Part shown: one piece after another, positions 7,903 to 15,167 of the stretch | How positions within the stretch are numbered: the first letter of the stretch is position 1 | How the letters are laid out: each line of letters begins with the position of its first letter | Assembly (NCBI GenBank): GCA_000961695.1 | Contig: LADW01000023.1 | Span: forward strand, 1-64,000 | Length of the DNA: 64,000 bases | Origin: Hyphomonadaceae bacterium BRH_c29 | GTDB lineage: Bacteria; Pseudomonadota; Alphaproteobacteria; Caulobacterales; Hyphomonadaceae | Reading direction: 5' to 3' | Notes under the pieces: model-generated | Database searches by the model: none | Told to the model about the DNA's origin: nothing | What the model saw: the letters and a program-made list of their open reading frames with translations, nothing else | Program-made: the position numbers and the translations under genes

Positions 7903-8457
7903 CTAACGAGCGGCCATCGCGCCCTTCAGGCTCAGGCTGTCTCCCCGGGTTGAGAGAAAAATGAGCGCCTCGGTTGCCCCGGAAACGAGCGCGCCTAACG
8001 AGCGAGCAAACAGTCCGTTGGGGTTGTGACGTGCCTCAGCGTGGGCGAGGTGAGCGTCCTCCTCCACGAGAATATCACGCACGATTTTAGAGAGGGGCGG
8101 GTCAGCTTCGTCGAGGAAAGCAATTTGTTCGACTAGGTGGCGATGCACGGTACGTTCGACTGCCGCCGTACAGACATAAATGCCCGTCCTGCCAAACACG
8201 GCAGTAAGTGCACCAAGGACCGCGCCTCCGAACGACCACACGAACATCATTCGGCAAGGCTTTGCGGCACGGGTCGGCATGGCGTCTCGAAACAGATTTC
8301 GATGCCGTTGTTCGTGAGCAAGCGTCTCTTCCAACCATGGCACAAGATCAGCTTGAGCCCGGCGGGCATTTGTAAGCTGCGCCGAGTAAATCGCTACGGC
8401 CCCATGCTCACCCGCATGGTTCACCCGTAGAATGCGACGAATTATGCGCGACTGCAT
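7903..8457 (-). CDS. Coq7-family demethoxyubiquinone hydroxylase
   Basis: The 184-residue protein has RVNHAGEHGAVAIYSAQL near its start, the first di-iron motif of Coq7/CLK-1, then EQRHRN, and in the C-terminal half EEDAHLAHAEA, which gives the second ExxH-type cluster. Coq7 adds the C6 hydroxyl in ubiquinone synthesis at the inner membrane, using two ferritin-like iron sites. It is a core metabolic enzyme, so its place in element cargo is unusual. Its length fits the short bacterial form. No operon partner is present. Confidence 0.82.
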   Translation of the reverse strand: MQSRIIRRILRVNHAGEHGAVAIYSAQLTNARRAQADLVPWLEETLAHEQRHRNLFRDAMPTRAAKPCRMMFVWSFGGAVLGALTAVFGRTGIYVCTAAVERTVHRHLVEQIAFLDEADPPLSKIVRDILVEEDAHLAHAEARHNPNGLFARSLGALVSGATEALIFLSTRGDSLSLKGAMAAR

Positions 8458-8544
8458 CTACCTGAGATAACCATGACTTGCACCCAGTGGCGTGGCGCGA
8501 ATTGTCGCTGGCGATCGTTTCCAACAGTACCCTCATTTGGCGAG

Positions 8545-8644
8545 TTGGCCCCGATCGAACGGATTGGCACCAGGCAGGGTCACCTCAGTCCAGTCATTCG
8601 GGGGCCTCACCGGAACCAGGCCGGAGTTCGCCGAAAGCGGTCAC
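8545..8644 (+). repeat. Dispersed ~100-bp repeat, copy A
   Basis: First of five related segments between 8.5 and 11.6 kb. It shares the core GGGTCACCTCAGTCCAGTCA with copy C exactly, and ends GTTCGCCGAAAGCGGTCA. Copies A and C are the most alike; B and E are the most diverged. All copies point the same way and each interval holds one small gene. Confidence 0.7.
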
Positions 8645-8716
8645 ATGGCATCCAAACTCGGACTCGTGCTTACGTCTTCAACGGAGACTTAACATATGCT
8701 TGCCTGACAAGTACTT

Positions 8717-9037
8717 ATGGGTATGGCGAAATATGAGTTCCTCAGAGCGGTTGAGCCGCTCCTTCAGGTTCAGTTGTCACTGTATTCGACTGAACAAGGG
8801 GGCAAAACGAAACCGATTTCGGTCGGCTTTGCATGTCCTTGCTTTCCAGAGAAAGATCAGACCCTCTTGGCGCACACCGGTTACCCGCTGCTCGACGACC
8901 ACACGATGCATCCTGGTGAGTCAAGAAACGTAGGTTATTGGTTTATGCTCGGCGAGGAAGCCGCGACACGGTTTCGTTCTTCCGGTCGATTTTTCCTCTG
9001 GGAAGGGCGCTTCGTCGGAGAAGCCATTGTTCTTTAG
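8717..9037 (+). CDS. Small hypothetical protein, EF-Tu domain 3-like pattern
   Basis: The 106-residue protein is the single gene between repeat copies A and B. Its second half reads MHPGESRNVGYWFMLGEEAA and then FFLWEGRFVGEAIVL. This resembles the beta-barrel domain 3 of elongation factor Tu (PGD, then F.L.EGG..VG.G.V), but there is no GTPase domain. A second ATG at 8723 is an equally good start. There is no signal peptide. The resemblance is weak and function is unknown. Confidence 0.6.
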   Translation: MGMAKYEFLRAVEPLLQVQLSLYSTEQGGKTKPISVGFACPCFPEKDQTLLAHTGYPLLDDHTMHPGESRNVGYWFMLGEEAATRFRSSGRFFLWEGRFVGEAIVL

Positions 9038-9047
9038 CTGCTGACGT

Positions 9048-9156
9048 AGGGCCAGGTCGGCTACCTACGTTAGTGTTCGGTACCGGCAGGGTCAGTTCAA
9101 ACCAGTCGTTGGGCAGCCGAGTAGCCGCTAGGCAGGACTTCGCCGAAGGCGGTCAT
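9048..9156 (+). repeat. Dispersed ~100-bp repeat, copy B
   Basis: Begins AGGGCCAGGTCGGCT, as other copies do, and ends GGACTTCGCCGAAGGCGGTCA. The middle is more diverged than in A, C and D. It starts 11 bases after the stop of the preceding gene. The roughly 190 bases after it hold no gene I can see. Confidence 0.65.
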
Positions 9157-9347
9157 TCAGCATCCGGCCCTCGGCATAAAAAACACCCGGTAGGGCATTC
9201 GCGTTAGCGGTCTGAACTAAGCAGAATCCGCTGGAAAACTAACGCAAAGTCCGGACTACTTTCACCCGGTCACGTCATGACGGAGGTCGCGGACAGAAGG
9301 AAGGTTTTAATCGTTCCGACTGTGCTCAAAGCTAATCTGCCCGCGCA

Positions 9348-9824
9348 TTAACCTAGCGAAGTGATGAGCGATTTGGCGATCTTTGTGTATGCAGGTTGAC
9401 GGGAGAATGTCTCTAGCAGCAACCGCGCACCATCCTTGTCCAGTAGCTGTGGTGATAAATTTGCTTCGATGTTTTGAACCACGTTTTCAAACACCTCAAA
9501 CCAATTGTCGGCACTCGGTTCCCGACTGTCAAACTGACTTATCCAGTTGGAGCCCGACTCATTTAACAGCACACCAATTTCCGCGGTGCTCATCACCAAG
9601 TCATCCCCTAGTCTCACCTCTTTAAGACCAGCGGCCGAAGCAACCGAGAGCGCAAAAAAAGGGCTTGTCAAAAAGTAATTGGTTCGCTTCCTTGTGTAGA
9701 ACCAATGTACTTCGGTAAGAAGCGCGTGAGGCTGCCTACGGACAAAAGTGTCTTTCGAACGCTGAAAACCCAGCGAGAGCAACAGTCGTTCGACCCGAAG
9801 CATGAACGTCAAATGCTTTAACAA
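9348..9824 (-). CDS. Hypothetical protein in repeat-bounded array
   Basis: About 158 residues, the only gene between repeat copies B and C, read against the repeats. It is a soluble mixed alpha/beta protein with no motif I recognise; one part reads LTEVHWFYTRKRTNYFLTSP. The start is uncertain: TTG at 9824 follows GAGGAG at good spacing, ATG at 9803 has no clear site, and TTG at 9875 would lengthen it. Its base composition is lower in GC than the flanking transfer genes, as expected of acquired DNA. Confidence 0.55.
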   Translation of the reverse strand: MLKHLTFMLRVERLLLSLGFQRSKDTFVRRQPHALLTEVHWFYTRKRTNYFLTSPFFALSVASAAGLKEVRLGDDLVMSTAEIGVLLNESGSNWISQFDSREPSADNWFEVFENVVQNIEANLSPQLLDKDGARLLLETFSRQPAYTKIAKSLITSLG

Positions 9825-9982
9825 CAAGAACTCCTCATGGACATCCAATGCTATCAGATTGATAGCGCCTCGCAATGTTCACTGGATAGGGCGGCGGTGG
9901 ATTGGCGGGTTGATTCACGAGTGGTACTGACCTGCCCCATGAATTTCGAGCCAAAGTCTCGTTGCCTAGCGCCCGGCGGTTT

Positions 9983-10090
9983 AGGGCCAAGTCGACTCTC
10001 ATCATGCGGATTGGCATCCGGCGGGGTCACCTCAGTCCAGTCATTCGGCTTCCGCACCGCTGCCAGGCTGGAGTTCGCCGATTGCAGACA
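9983..10090 (+). repeat. Dispersed ~100-bp repeat, copy C
   Basis: Begins AGGGCCAAGTCGACTC, contains GGCATCCGGCGGGGTCACC and the same CTCAGTCCAGTCATTCGG as copy A, and ends GGAGTTCGCCGATTGCAGAC. It is the clearest copy together with A. Confidence 0.7.
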
Positions 10091-10118
10091 GTGAGCCCAA
10101 GGTTCAGTGACAGAGTAC

Positions 10119-10538
10119 TTACTCCAAAAGCACTTTAGAAATAGTCGAATACGCTTCCTCGGCAGCACATTCGATTTCGATCGCAGAAGCAATATCTTTA
10201 TGATCGGCCATCATGAGACTTTTACTTAGCAGGCCAATTAGCTTCGCCTTACCAACTTCACAGTCTGCGACCACGAGGAAGCGCCACTGACCCTCTCGAG
10301 GTGCGCCGAACTCCGCTCCTTGCCAAGTAGCTTGCAGGGTTTCTTGATTACGGACCATGTAGTCCAGAATTTTCCCAACTTCGTCTGGGCCTAATACGTC
10401 GGCGTCCACCGAGACCAACAATGTGGTTTTCTTTTGGATTGCCTGTTCCGCCGAGACCACTTGGGTGCCGTCATGCTCGTTGCCGCACGCTGCCACAAAC
10501 AAAGCTATTACAAGCAATACTATCGAGGCTGGGCGCAT
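10119..10538 (-). CDS. Small lipoprotein, hypothetical
   Basis: The 139-residue protein starts MRPASIVLLVIALFVAACGN, a signal peptide with lipobox VAAC, so it should be lipidated and held in the cell envelope. The mature part has two more cysteines (ADCEVGK, IECAAEE) and no known domain. It is the only gene between repeat copies C and D. The ATG at 10538 is chosen because a start further upstream would bury the signal peptide. Confidence 0.65.
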   Translation of the reverse strand: MRPASIVLLVIALFVAACGNEHDGTQVVSAEQAIQKKTTLLVSVDADVLGPDEVGKILDYMVRNQETLQATWQGAEFGAPREGQWRFLVVADCEVGKAKLIGLLSKSLMMADHKDIASAIEIECAAEEAYSTISKVLLE

Positions 10539-10661
10539 GTAGTCTTCACAAACATTCTGATGGAAGCATGTCCAGAGATTTGACCTGATTCCGGAATTTC
10601 GTAGTGAGATAATGCCGCCCCATCGACCGGCCAATTGGGTGCTGTGTGGCTACGGCAGGAA

Positions 10662-10770
10662 AGGGCCAGATTGGCTCACCTCAACAGTTCCGACGTCCGG
10701 CAGTGTCGCCTCAGTCCTGTCATTCGGTTGCTTCACCTGCGCCAGGCCGGAGATCGCCGAATGCAGTCAT
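10662..10770 (+). repeat. Dispersed ~100-bp repeat, copy D
   Basis: Begins AGGGCCAGATTGGCTCACC, contains GTCGCCTCAGTCCTGTCATT, and ends GGAGATCGCCGAATGCAGTC. Eight bases further on lies GTTAGGT (10778-10784), the form of an integron attC core site, but no other copy has it at that place. Confidence 0.65.
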
Positions 10771-10861
10771 GTGAGACGTTAGGTGGATCAAATTTGATCG
10801 GATAAGTTTATGCCCTTCAAGGAGGTTTTATACAGACTTCACTAGGAGGACTTCTTTTGAT

Positions 10862-11374
10862 GTGGGTTTCCGCAAGATGACTTCACGACCGATAGCCATT
10901 GCATCACTGCTTTGCCTGATTTCTTTGTTATCGTGTGAGCGCGCCCAGCCCGACGGTGACCTCGCTGAGGTCAATGATGTTACGTCGTCATACTTTTTGG
11001 GCGAGTACTCGACGCGCCCCGGAGAGTGTCAAACTCAGAGAGTGCACATCACGCTCAACGAAATCCGAATCCAAACCAAGGGCCAGCCAGAACAATCCGC
11101 CAAGTTTATTCGTTCTCAAGCCGCCGGAAACGGCGGAATGGGCGACCTGGTTGAAGCCGCGTCCACTGCGCACCTAGCGAGCTTCGGAGGTGAGCGTTCT
11201 TTGATCTGGCTGACTCAGCCTGTAGATCCAACTGAAAAGGGAACGATCCATTTTGCTGCGTACGGACTCGAGCATTGGCCAAAAGGTGATCTTCTTGAGT
11301 CAGTGAACTTGAGTGATCCGTCTATCGAATTTCACCTGTTTCCCTGCGCTTTAGAAACACGCAAACTCAACTAG
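10862..11374 (+). CDS. Small lipoprotein, hypothetical
   Basis: About 170 residues, starting at GTG 10862 (AGGAGG 12 bases upstream) or ATG 10877. A hydrophobic signal ends with the lipobox SLLSCERAQ. The mature protein includes YFLGEYSTRPGECQTQRVHI and a final PCALETRKLN; I recognise no family. It is the only gene between repeat copies D and E. An envelope location is inferred from the lipobox. Confidence 0.65.
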   Translation: MGFRKMTSRPIAIASLLCLISLLSCERAQPDGDLAEVNDVTSSYFLGEYSTRPGECQTQRVHITLNEIRIQTKGQPEQSAKFIRSQAAGNGGMGDLVEAASTAHLASFGGERSLIWLTQPVDPTEKGTIHFAAYGLEHWPKGDLLESVNLSDPSIEFHLFPCALETRKLN

Positions 11375-11512
11375 GCAGATCGAGTGGTAAGGTAATCACT
11401 CCTGCAACAGTCGAGTTGAGAGCAGAGCTATCGAGACTAGTTCGAGAGCCGCAAGCCGTGCAGTTTTTTTCTCTCTCCCGACATTCGCCGCGACAAGGAC
11501 GACCGGCCGTTT

Positions 11513-11621
11513 AGGGCCAGGTTAGCTCCGATGATCGATTTCGGCATCTGGCGGGGTCGCCTCAATACTGTCGTTCAATCACATCATCAGCACCAGGCGG
11601 GACTTCGCCGAAAGGCGACAT
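11513..11621 (+). repeat. Dispersed ~100-bp repeat, copy E
   Basis: Begins AGGGCCAGGTTAGCTCC, contains CATCTGGCGGGGTCGCCTCA, and ends GGACTTCGCCGAAAGGCGAC. It closes the array; after it the gene content changes to the MarR/protoglobin group. The bases from 11375 to 11699 hold nothing else I can identify. Confidence 0.65.
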
Positions 11622-11699
11622 TGTCGTTGCGGTTTAACTAGGCGGCCAGGATGGATCAGGCAGTTCACCGCTGCTGCTGCGAATGATACCTGACAGGCT

Positions 11700-12287
11700 T
11701 TAAGCGTCGCTCTGTTCCAAGCAGATCATCATCTTGTCACCCTCCCTGAGGGGCTCATCCAGTAAAGCACAGTGGTGCGGCTGATTACCAGATCGCTGAT
11801 TCAGCCGAAAATGGCGGCAGGTGTGGCAGGCGCCGAATGCCCGCCCGCCCCGCTCGACTAAGAATGCTCGCAATCCCGCCTCCAGATCATCAGCCAGACG
11901 CGAAGCAGCGCCGCCTGCATCAATCGTCCGTGAGAGCATCCGGACAGGATCATCGCCGATAAACTCCATCCCTGAAGGTGTGACTTCAAGCATGATCGAT
12001 CGGCCGTCCCGGGCGTTCGCCTTGCGCTCTATCATCCCCTTCGCCTCCAGCGCAAGCAGGGTTTGCGAAACCGTTCCACGTGTGGAGCCGAGATATTCGG
12101 CAAGTGCAGCCGGCGTGCGTGAAAACCGGTTGGCTCGGGCAAGGTAGCGCAGTGCTTCCGCCTGGGCGGGGTTGAGCCCGGCCGCATGATCACCAGCACG
12201 CAGCAATCGCCCGAGCCGCTCAATCAGGTGGGCTGCGCGCAAGCCGGAAGAATTTGGTAGCGAGTCGATCTTTTTCATTGACGCCAT
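11700..12287 (-). CDS. MarR-family regulator with C-terminal Cys/His cluster
   Basis: The 195-residue protein has a MarR winged helix (about residues 25-130), including AALAEYLGSTRGTVSQTLLA as recognition region and ARDGRSIMLEVTPSG as wing. The C-terminal extension carries CHTCRHF, then HHC and a last Cys in MICLEQ, which could bind a metal or an iron-sulfur cluster. It is divergent from the protoglobin gene, and a palindrome lies between the two starts. A role as a redox- or gas-responsive repressor of the protoglobin operon and itself is inferred. Confidence 0.8.
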   Translation of the reverse strand: MASMKKIDSLPNSSGLRAAHLIERLGRLLRAGDHAAGLNPAQAEALRYLARANRFSRTPAALAEYLGSTRGTVSQTLLALEAKGMIERKANARDGRSIMLEVTPSGMEFIGDDPVRMLSRTIDAGGAASRLADDLEAGLRAFLVERGGRAFGACHTCRHFRLNQRSGNQPHHCALLDEPLREGDKMMICLEQSDA

Positions 12288-12297
12288 CTGAGCCTAT

Positions 12298-12316
12298 TAG
12301 TATTGAGTCGATACTA
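12298..12316. promoter_or_regulatory. Likely MarR operator
   Basis: TAGTATTGA-G-TCGATACTA is an inverted repeat (9-bp arms, one mismatch) in the 62-bp gap between the divergent MarR and protoglobin genes. Position, size and symmetry suit a MarR dimer. Confidence 0.65.
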
Positions 12317-12349
12317 CCAAGTTTTCCGCATCCTCGCAAGGAGACCTAC

Positions 12350-12934
12350 ATGACAGCCATCCCCGGCTATCGCCTGAACGACCCGACTCTGCCGCCTTCG
12401 CCTGTTTCACCTCAGGACTTCGAGGAACTGAAAGCCTCATTGCTGTTCGGGCCGGCCGATGTCGCGGCGCTGAGACGCGCCCATGAGGTTCTGGCCCCGC
12501 AGGTCGAGGCGATCCTTGATGTCTGGTACGGCTTCGTCGGCAGCAATCCCCATTTGCTGCGCTACTTCTCCACTGAAACCGGCGAGCCCGTCGGCCCTTA
12601 CCTGGATGCCGTTCGCAAACGGTTCGGCCAGTGGATCCTTGATACCTGCAGAGCAGACTACGACGCGGCCTGGCTCGCCTGGCAGGATGAAATCGGCAAG
12701 CGTCATCACCGTATCGGCAAGAACAAGACAGACGGTGTCAGAGCCGCGCCGCATATTCCCATGAGTCAGCTGCTCGCGCTCGCTATCCCGATTTCGGTCA
12801 CGGTCAGGCCGTTCCTCGTAAAGTCTGGCAACTCACCAGACGATGTAGACGCCATGCATGCAGCCTGGACGAAGTCCGTCTGGCTGCACGCCATCCTCTG
12901 GGCGCGACCTTACGCAATTGCCGGCGACTTCTAA
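12350..12934 (+). CDS. Protoglobin-domain protein
   Basis: The 194-residue protein follows the single-domain protoglobin pattern. It opens IPGYRLNDPTLPPSPVS and has the helical stretch LAPQVEAILDVWYGFVGSNP. WLAWQDEIGKRHHRIGKNKT then supplies the histidine expected to bind haem iron. Protoglobins bind O2, NO or CO. No output domain is fused, so it may store, sense or detoxify gas. The ATG at 12350 follows AAGGAG. Genes for a lipoprotein, an 80-residue protein and a thioredoxin-like protein follow. Confidence 0.85.
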   Translation: MTAIPGYRLNDPTLPPSPVSPQDFEELKASLLFGPADVAALRRAHEVLAPQVEAILDVWYGFVGSNPHLLRYFSTETGEPVGPYLDAVRKRFGQWILDTCRADYDAAWLAWQDEIGKRHHRIGKNKTDGVRAAPHIPMSQLLALAIPISVTVRPFLVKSGNSPDDVDAMHAAWTKSVWLHAILWARPYAIAGDF

Positions 12935-12972
12935 GTTTTAAATCGAAGCACAACCATCAGGGAAAAGATCAT

Positions 12973-13731
12973 ATGCGTTTGTCGTCACTCCTACTTTTTA
13001 GCACGTTCGCGAGCTTTAGCACGGCTTGTTCAGTCGCTGGGCACGGCCACCATGTTCATGAAAACAAGGACGGCGAGATACACGACGAAGCCGATGCGAC
13101 GATGGCCGACTTCGATATCGTGCATGCCCGCGTCACCCGGGACTCGAATGCTCTCGTCTTTCACATGCATGTGTCGGGAAAAGCTGGCGAAACCCGCCCG
13201 ACGGCGCGTGGAACTCTCGCCTCCGCAGAGGTCTTCTCATATGTCTGGCCGACATCGCTGGACTCATCGGTAGTCGGGTTCGAGGCTGATCAGGGAATAC
13301 TGGCATTCGCCGTCACAGCCCATCCGGACTTCGACGACACGCCCCTCTATGATGAAGACGGAAACGGCAACAAAGATGATGATGGCTATCTTTGGCACAG
13401 CCACTGGGTCGTGCTGGTGCCGGATGATGCTTGCGGGCCAGGAGCGCTCAAAGTCAAAGACATCCCTCCAGGGCAGAGCCCCCGCGTCCCACCGACTTGG
13501 CCAGGCTTGCCTATCCTTATCGACAGTCCCGACATTCCAGTGACCATGGATGCAGCCGCCGTTGCTGTACGGGTGCCGTTTGCCGACGCATCCGAACTGA
13601 AAGATGTCCGGTTTGATGCGGTGACTGCTGGTTTGCAGGTCAATGCCAATGTGCATGCGCCCTTGCTTTGTGTGCGCGATGTCTTCGACATCGCCTCCAA
13701 TGACCTTAGCCTGCCCGGTCGCGTGCGATGA
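12973..13731 (+). CDS. His-rich lipoprotein with EF-hand-like loop
   Basis: The 252-residue protein has a signal peptide ending in lipobox FSTAC, then a histidine-rich stretch (GHGHHVHENKDGEIHDE). At about residues 126-137 lies DEDGNGNKDDDG, which fits a calcium-binding loop. Metal binding in the envelope is plausible. No overall family is recognised. It starts 38 bases after the protoglobin stop, and its own stop overlaps the next gene by four bases. Confidence 0.72.
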   Translation: MRLSSLLLFSTFASFSTACSVAGHGHHVHENKDGEIHDEADATMADFDIVHARVTRDSNALVFHMHVSGKAGETRPTARGTLASAEVFSYVWPTSLDSSVVGFEADQGILAFAVTAHPDFDDTPLYDEDGNGNKDDDGYLWHSHWVVLVPDDACGPGALKVKDIPPGQSPRVPPTWPGLPILIDSPDIPVTMDAAAVAVRVPFADASELKDVRFDAVTAGLQVNANVHAPLLCVRDVFDIASNDLSLPGRVR

Positions 13732-13970
13732 CGGGCGAGGCCTTTTCATTGCGCACGCCGAATCCGACTTCAGGCTTCGAACTCGCCATTCGGCTGGCCC
13801 GGCTGGCGGTGAAGACTACCCAGCCAGACGCGGACATTCGCAAATCCCTTCGAGCTGACTACGACCAGAATGCCGGGCTGCTAATCGAGATCAGCCACAT
13901 CGTTGCAGTGCATTTCAACACGATAGCTGCTGCCAACGCATACTGGCTCGATCCGGAGTTGGCGCAATGA
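13728..13970 (+). CDS. Unknown 80-residue protein in coupled operon
   Basis: A helical, soluble 80-residue protein (FELAIRLARLAVKTTQPDAD, then LIEISHIVAVHFNTIAAANA) with no known family. It overlaps both neighbours by four bases (ATGA at each end), which strongly supports translation. The partners are a metal-binding-like lipoprotein and a thioredoxin-like protein. Confidence 0.68.
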   Translation: MTGEAFSLRTPNPTSGFELAIRLARLAVKTTQPDADIRKSLRADYDQNAGLLIEISHIVAVHFNTIAAANAYWLDPELAQ

Positions 13971-14500
13971 TCGAACCGACACCCGCACCTGAGTGGATAA
14001 TCGCCCAGTGGCTGAACACGAGCGCACCTCTCTCCGTTGAAGTACTGAGAGGGAAGGTTATCCTCGCGGTCGCGTTTCAGATGCTCTGTCCGGGCTGCGT
14101 GAGCCAGGGTCTGCCGCAGGTCCAGCGGGCACGCGCAACCTTTGCCCCGGACGACCTCGCCGTGATCGGTCTGCACACGGTGTTCGAACACCATGCGGCG
14201 ATGACGCCGTTGTCGCTCAAGGCTTTTCTGCATGAGTACCGCATTGGTTTTCCGGTCGGTGTTGACCAGCCTGATGGCTCGGGCGGACCGCCGCTCACCA
14301 TGCGCGCTTATGAAATGCGCGGCACGCCGACAACGCTGTTGATTGATCGTCAGGGCCGTCTGAGGACACATGCCTTCGGTCACCTGCCCGACCTGCAGCT
14401 CGGTGCAGAACTGGCCACACTGATCGGCGAGCGCCCGCTCGGGAGCACGCGACCCAGCGGAGAGCCCGGCGGCGTGTGCACGCCTGAAGGTTGCTCATGA
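13967..14500 (+). CDS. Thioredoxin-like (TlpA/redoxin) protein
   Basis: The 177-residue protein has FQMLCPGCVSQGLPQ, a CPGC redox site at the start of a helix. Later MRGTPTTLLIDRQGRLR gives the cis-proline loop and the following strand typical of the thioredoxin fold. No signal peptide is seen, so it probably works in the cytoplasm. The C-terminus has an extra pair (VCTPEGC). It overlaps the dioxygenase fragment by four bases. A role in handling thiol or gas stress fits the protoglobin and MarR neighbours; this is inference. Confidence 0.8.
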   Translation: MIEPTPAPEWIIAQWLNTSAPLSVEVLRGKVILAVAFQMLCPGCVSQGLPQVQRARATFAPDDLAVIGLHTVFEHHAAMTPLSLKAFLHEYRIGFPVGVDQPDGSGGPPLTMRAYEMRGTPTTLLIDRQGRLRTHAFGHLPDLQLGAELATLIGERPLGSTRPSGEPGGVCTPEGCS

Positions 14501-14742
14501 CCGGCGCGCCCGCGCCTTGTCCCGCGGCGCTGCTCGATCGCATGAGGGATGAGGTTCGGCGCTCTGGCTTCACATTCGTGAACGGGGAGGCGACGAAGTT
14601 GCTGCTCACAAGTGAATCAATTGAAAGCTGGGACGCCTTCGCGGAAAGCTGGGATGGGCTGGGGGCGGACCAATATATGGCGGGCGGCGGAAGCTATCGC
14701 CGCCGCTGCCATGCGGTGTTTTCATTGCGCCCGGGCGTTCTG
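14497..14742 (+). pseudogene. 2OG-Fe dioxygenase family gene, truncated
   Basis: The first roughly 80 residues resemble the N-terminal half of the 2OG-Fe_Oxy_2 family (pfam10014 type): SGFTFVNGEATKLLL, ESWDGLGADQYMAGGGSYRR, then RCHAVFSLRPG. The family normally continues another 120 or more residues with the HxD...H iron site. Here the sequence switches to a transposase C-terminus in the same frame, so the enzyme is broken. The exact junction is estimated at 14740-14750. Confidence 0.7.
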
Positions 14743-14874
14743 CTACGGCGGGAACATCAACATGGGTGTTCCGTCGTTGAGTTGCACAATCGCCACCGGC
14801 CTCACTCGACCCTTGGCAAGGCTACGCCCAACGAGGCATACGAGGACGAAATCGAACAGAAGAAAGCGGCCTGA
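14743..14874 (+). mobile_element. IS3-like transposase C-terminal remnant
   Basis: The last 40 or so codons read VELHNRHRPHSTLGKATPNE, the C-terminal end of IS3-type integrase-core transposases (N.RRPHS.LG..TP.E). They stay in frame with the dioxygenase N-terminus, giving a 126-residue chimeric frame from 14497. The rest of the insertion sequence is missing. The following 90 bases may be its right end, but no terminal repeat could be fixed. Confidence 0.7.
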
Positions 14875-15167
14875 TCAACAACCCGGATATACCTTAGAAG
14901 GACCGGAAATCTGTGCAGGAAAGCAGGGCCAGCTCAGTCTACACCGGTCGCGGACAAAGCATCCTGCTCGAACGTGAGAAAATCAAAAGGAGGACGATGA
15001 AATTGCGGCGCTTGCGGCAAGCAGGGTCCGCTGCTTAGTTCAAACCCAGATGTGCCAGACCCTCCTTAAGTTAGGCGGCCTGATGTCTCAAAGTACCTGA
15101 CTGCGGACAGCGGTGAATATCGATTTAGCCTAGACGATTTATCAGGTCAGCCTTCTTCCGAAAGACC

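Noticed and set aside
8545-11621. CRISPR array or classical integron
   Set aside because: Repeats are 500-900 bases apart and diverged, so not CRISPR; attC cores are absent at four of five copies and no integrase is present, so integron is not claimed.
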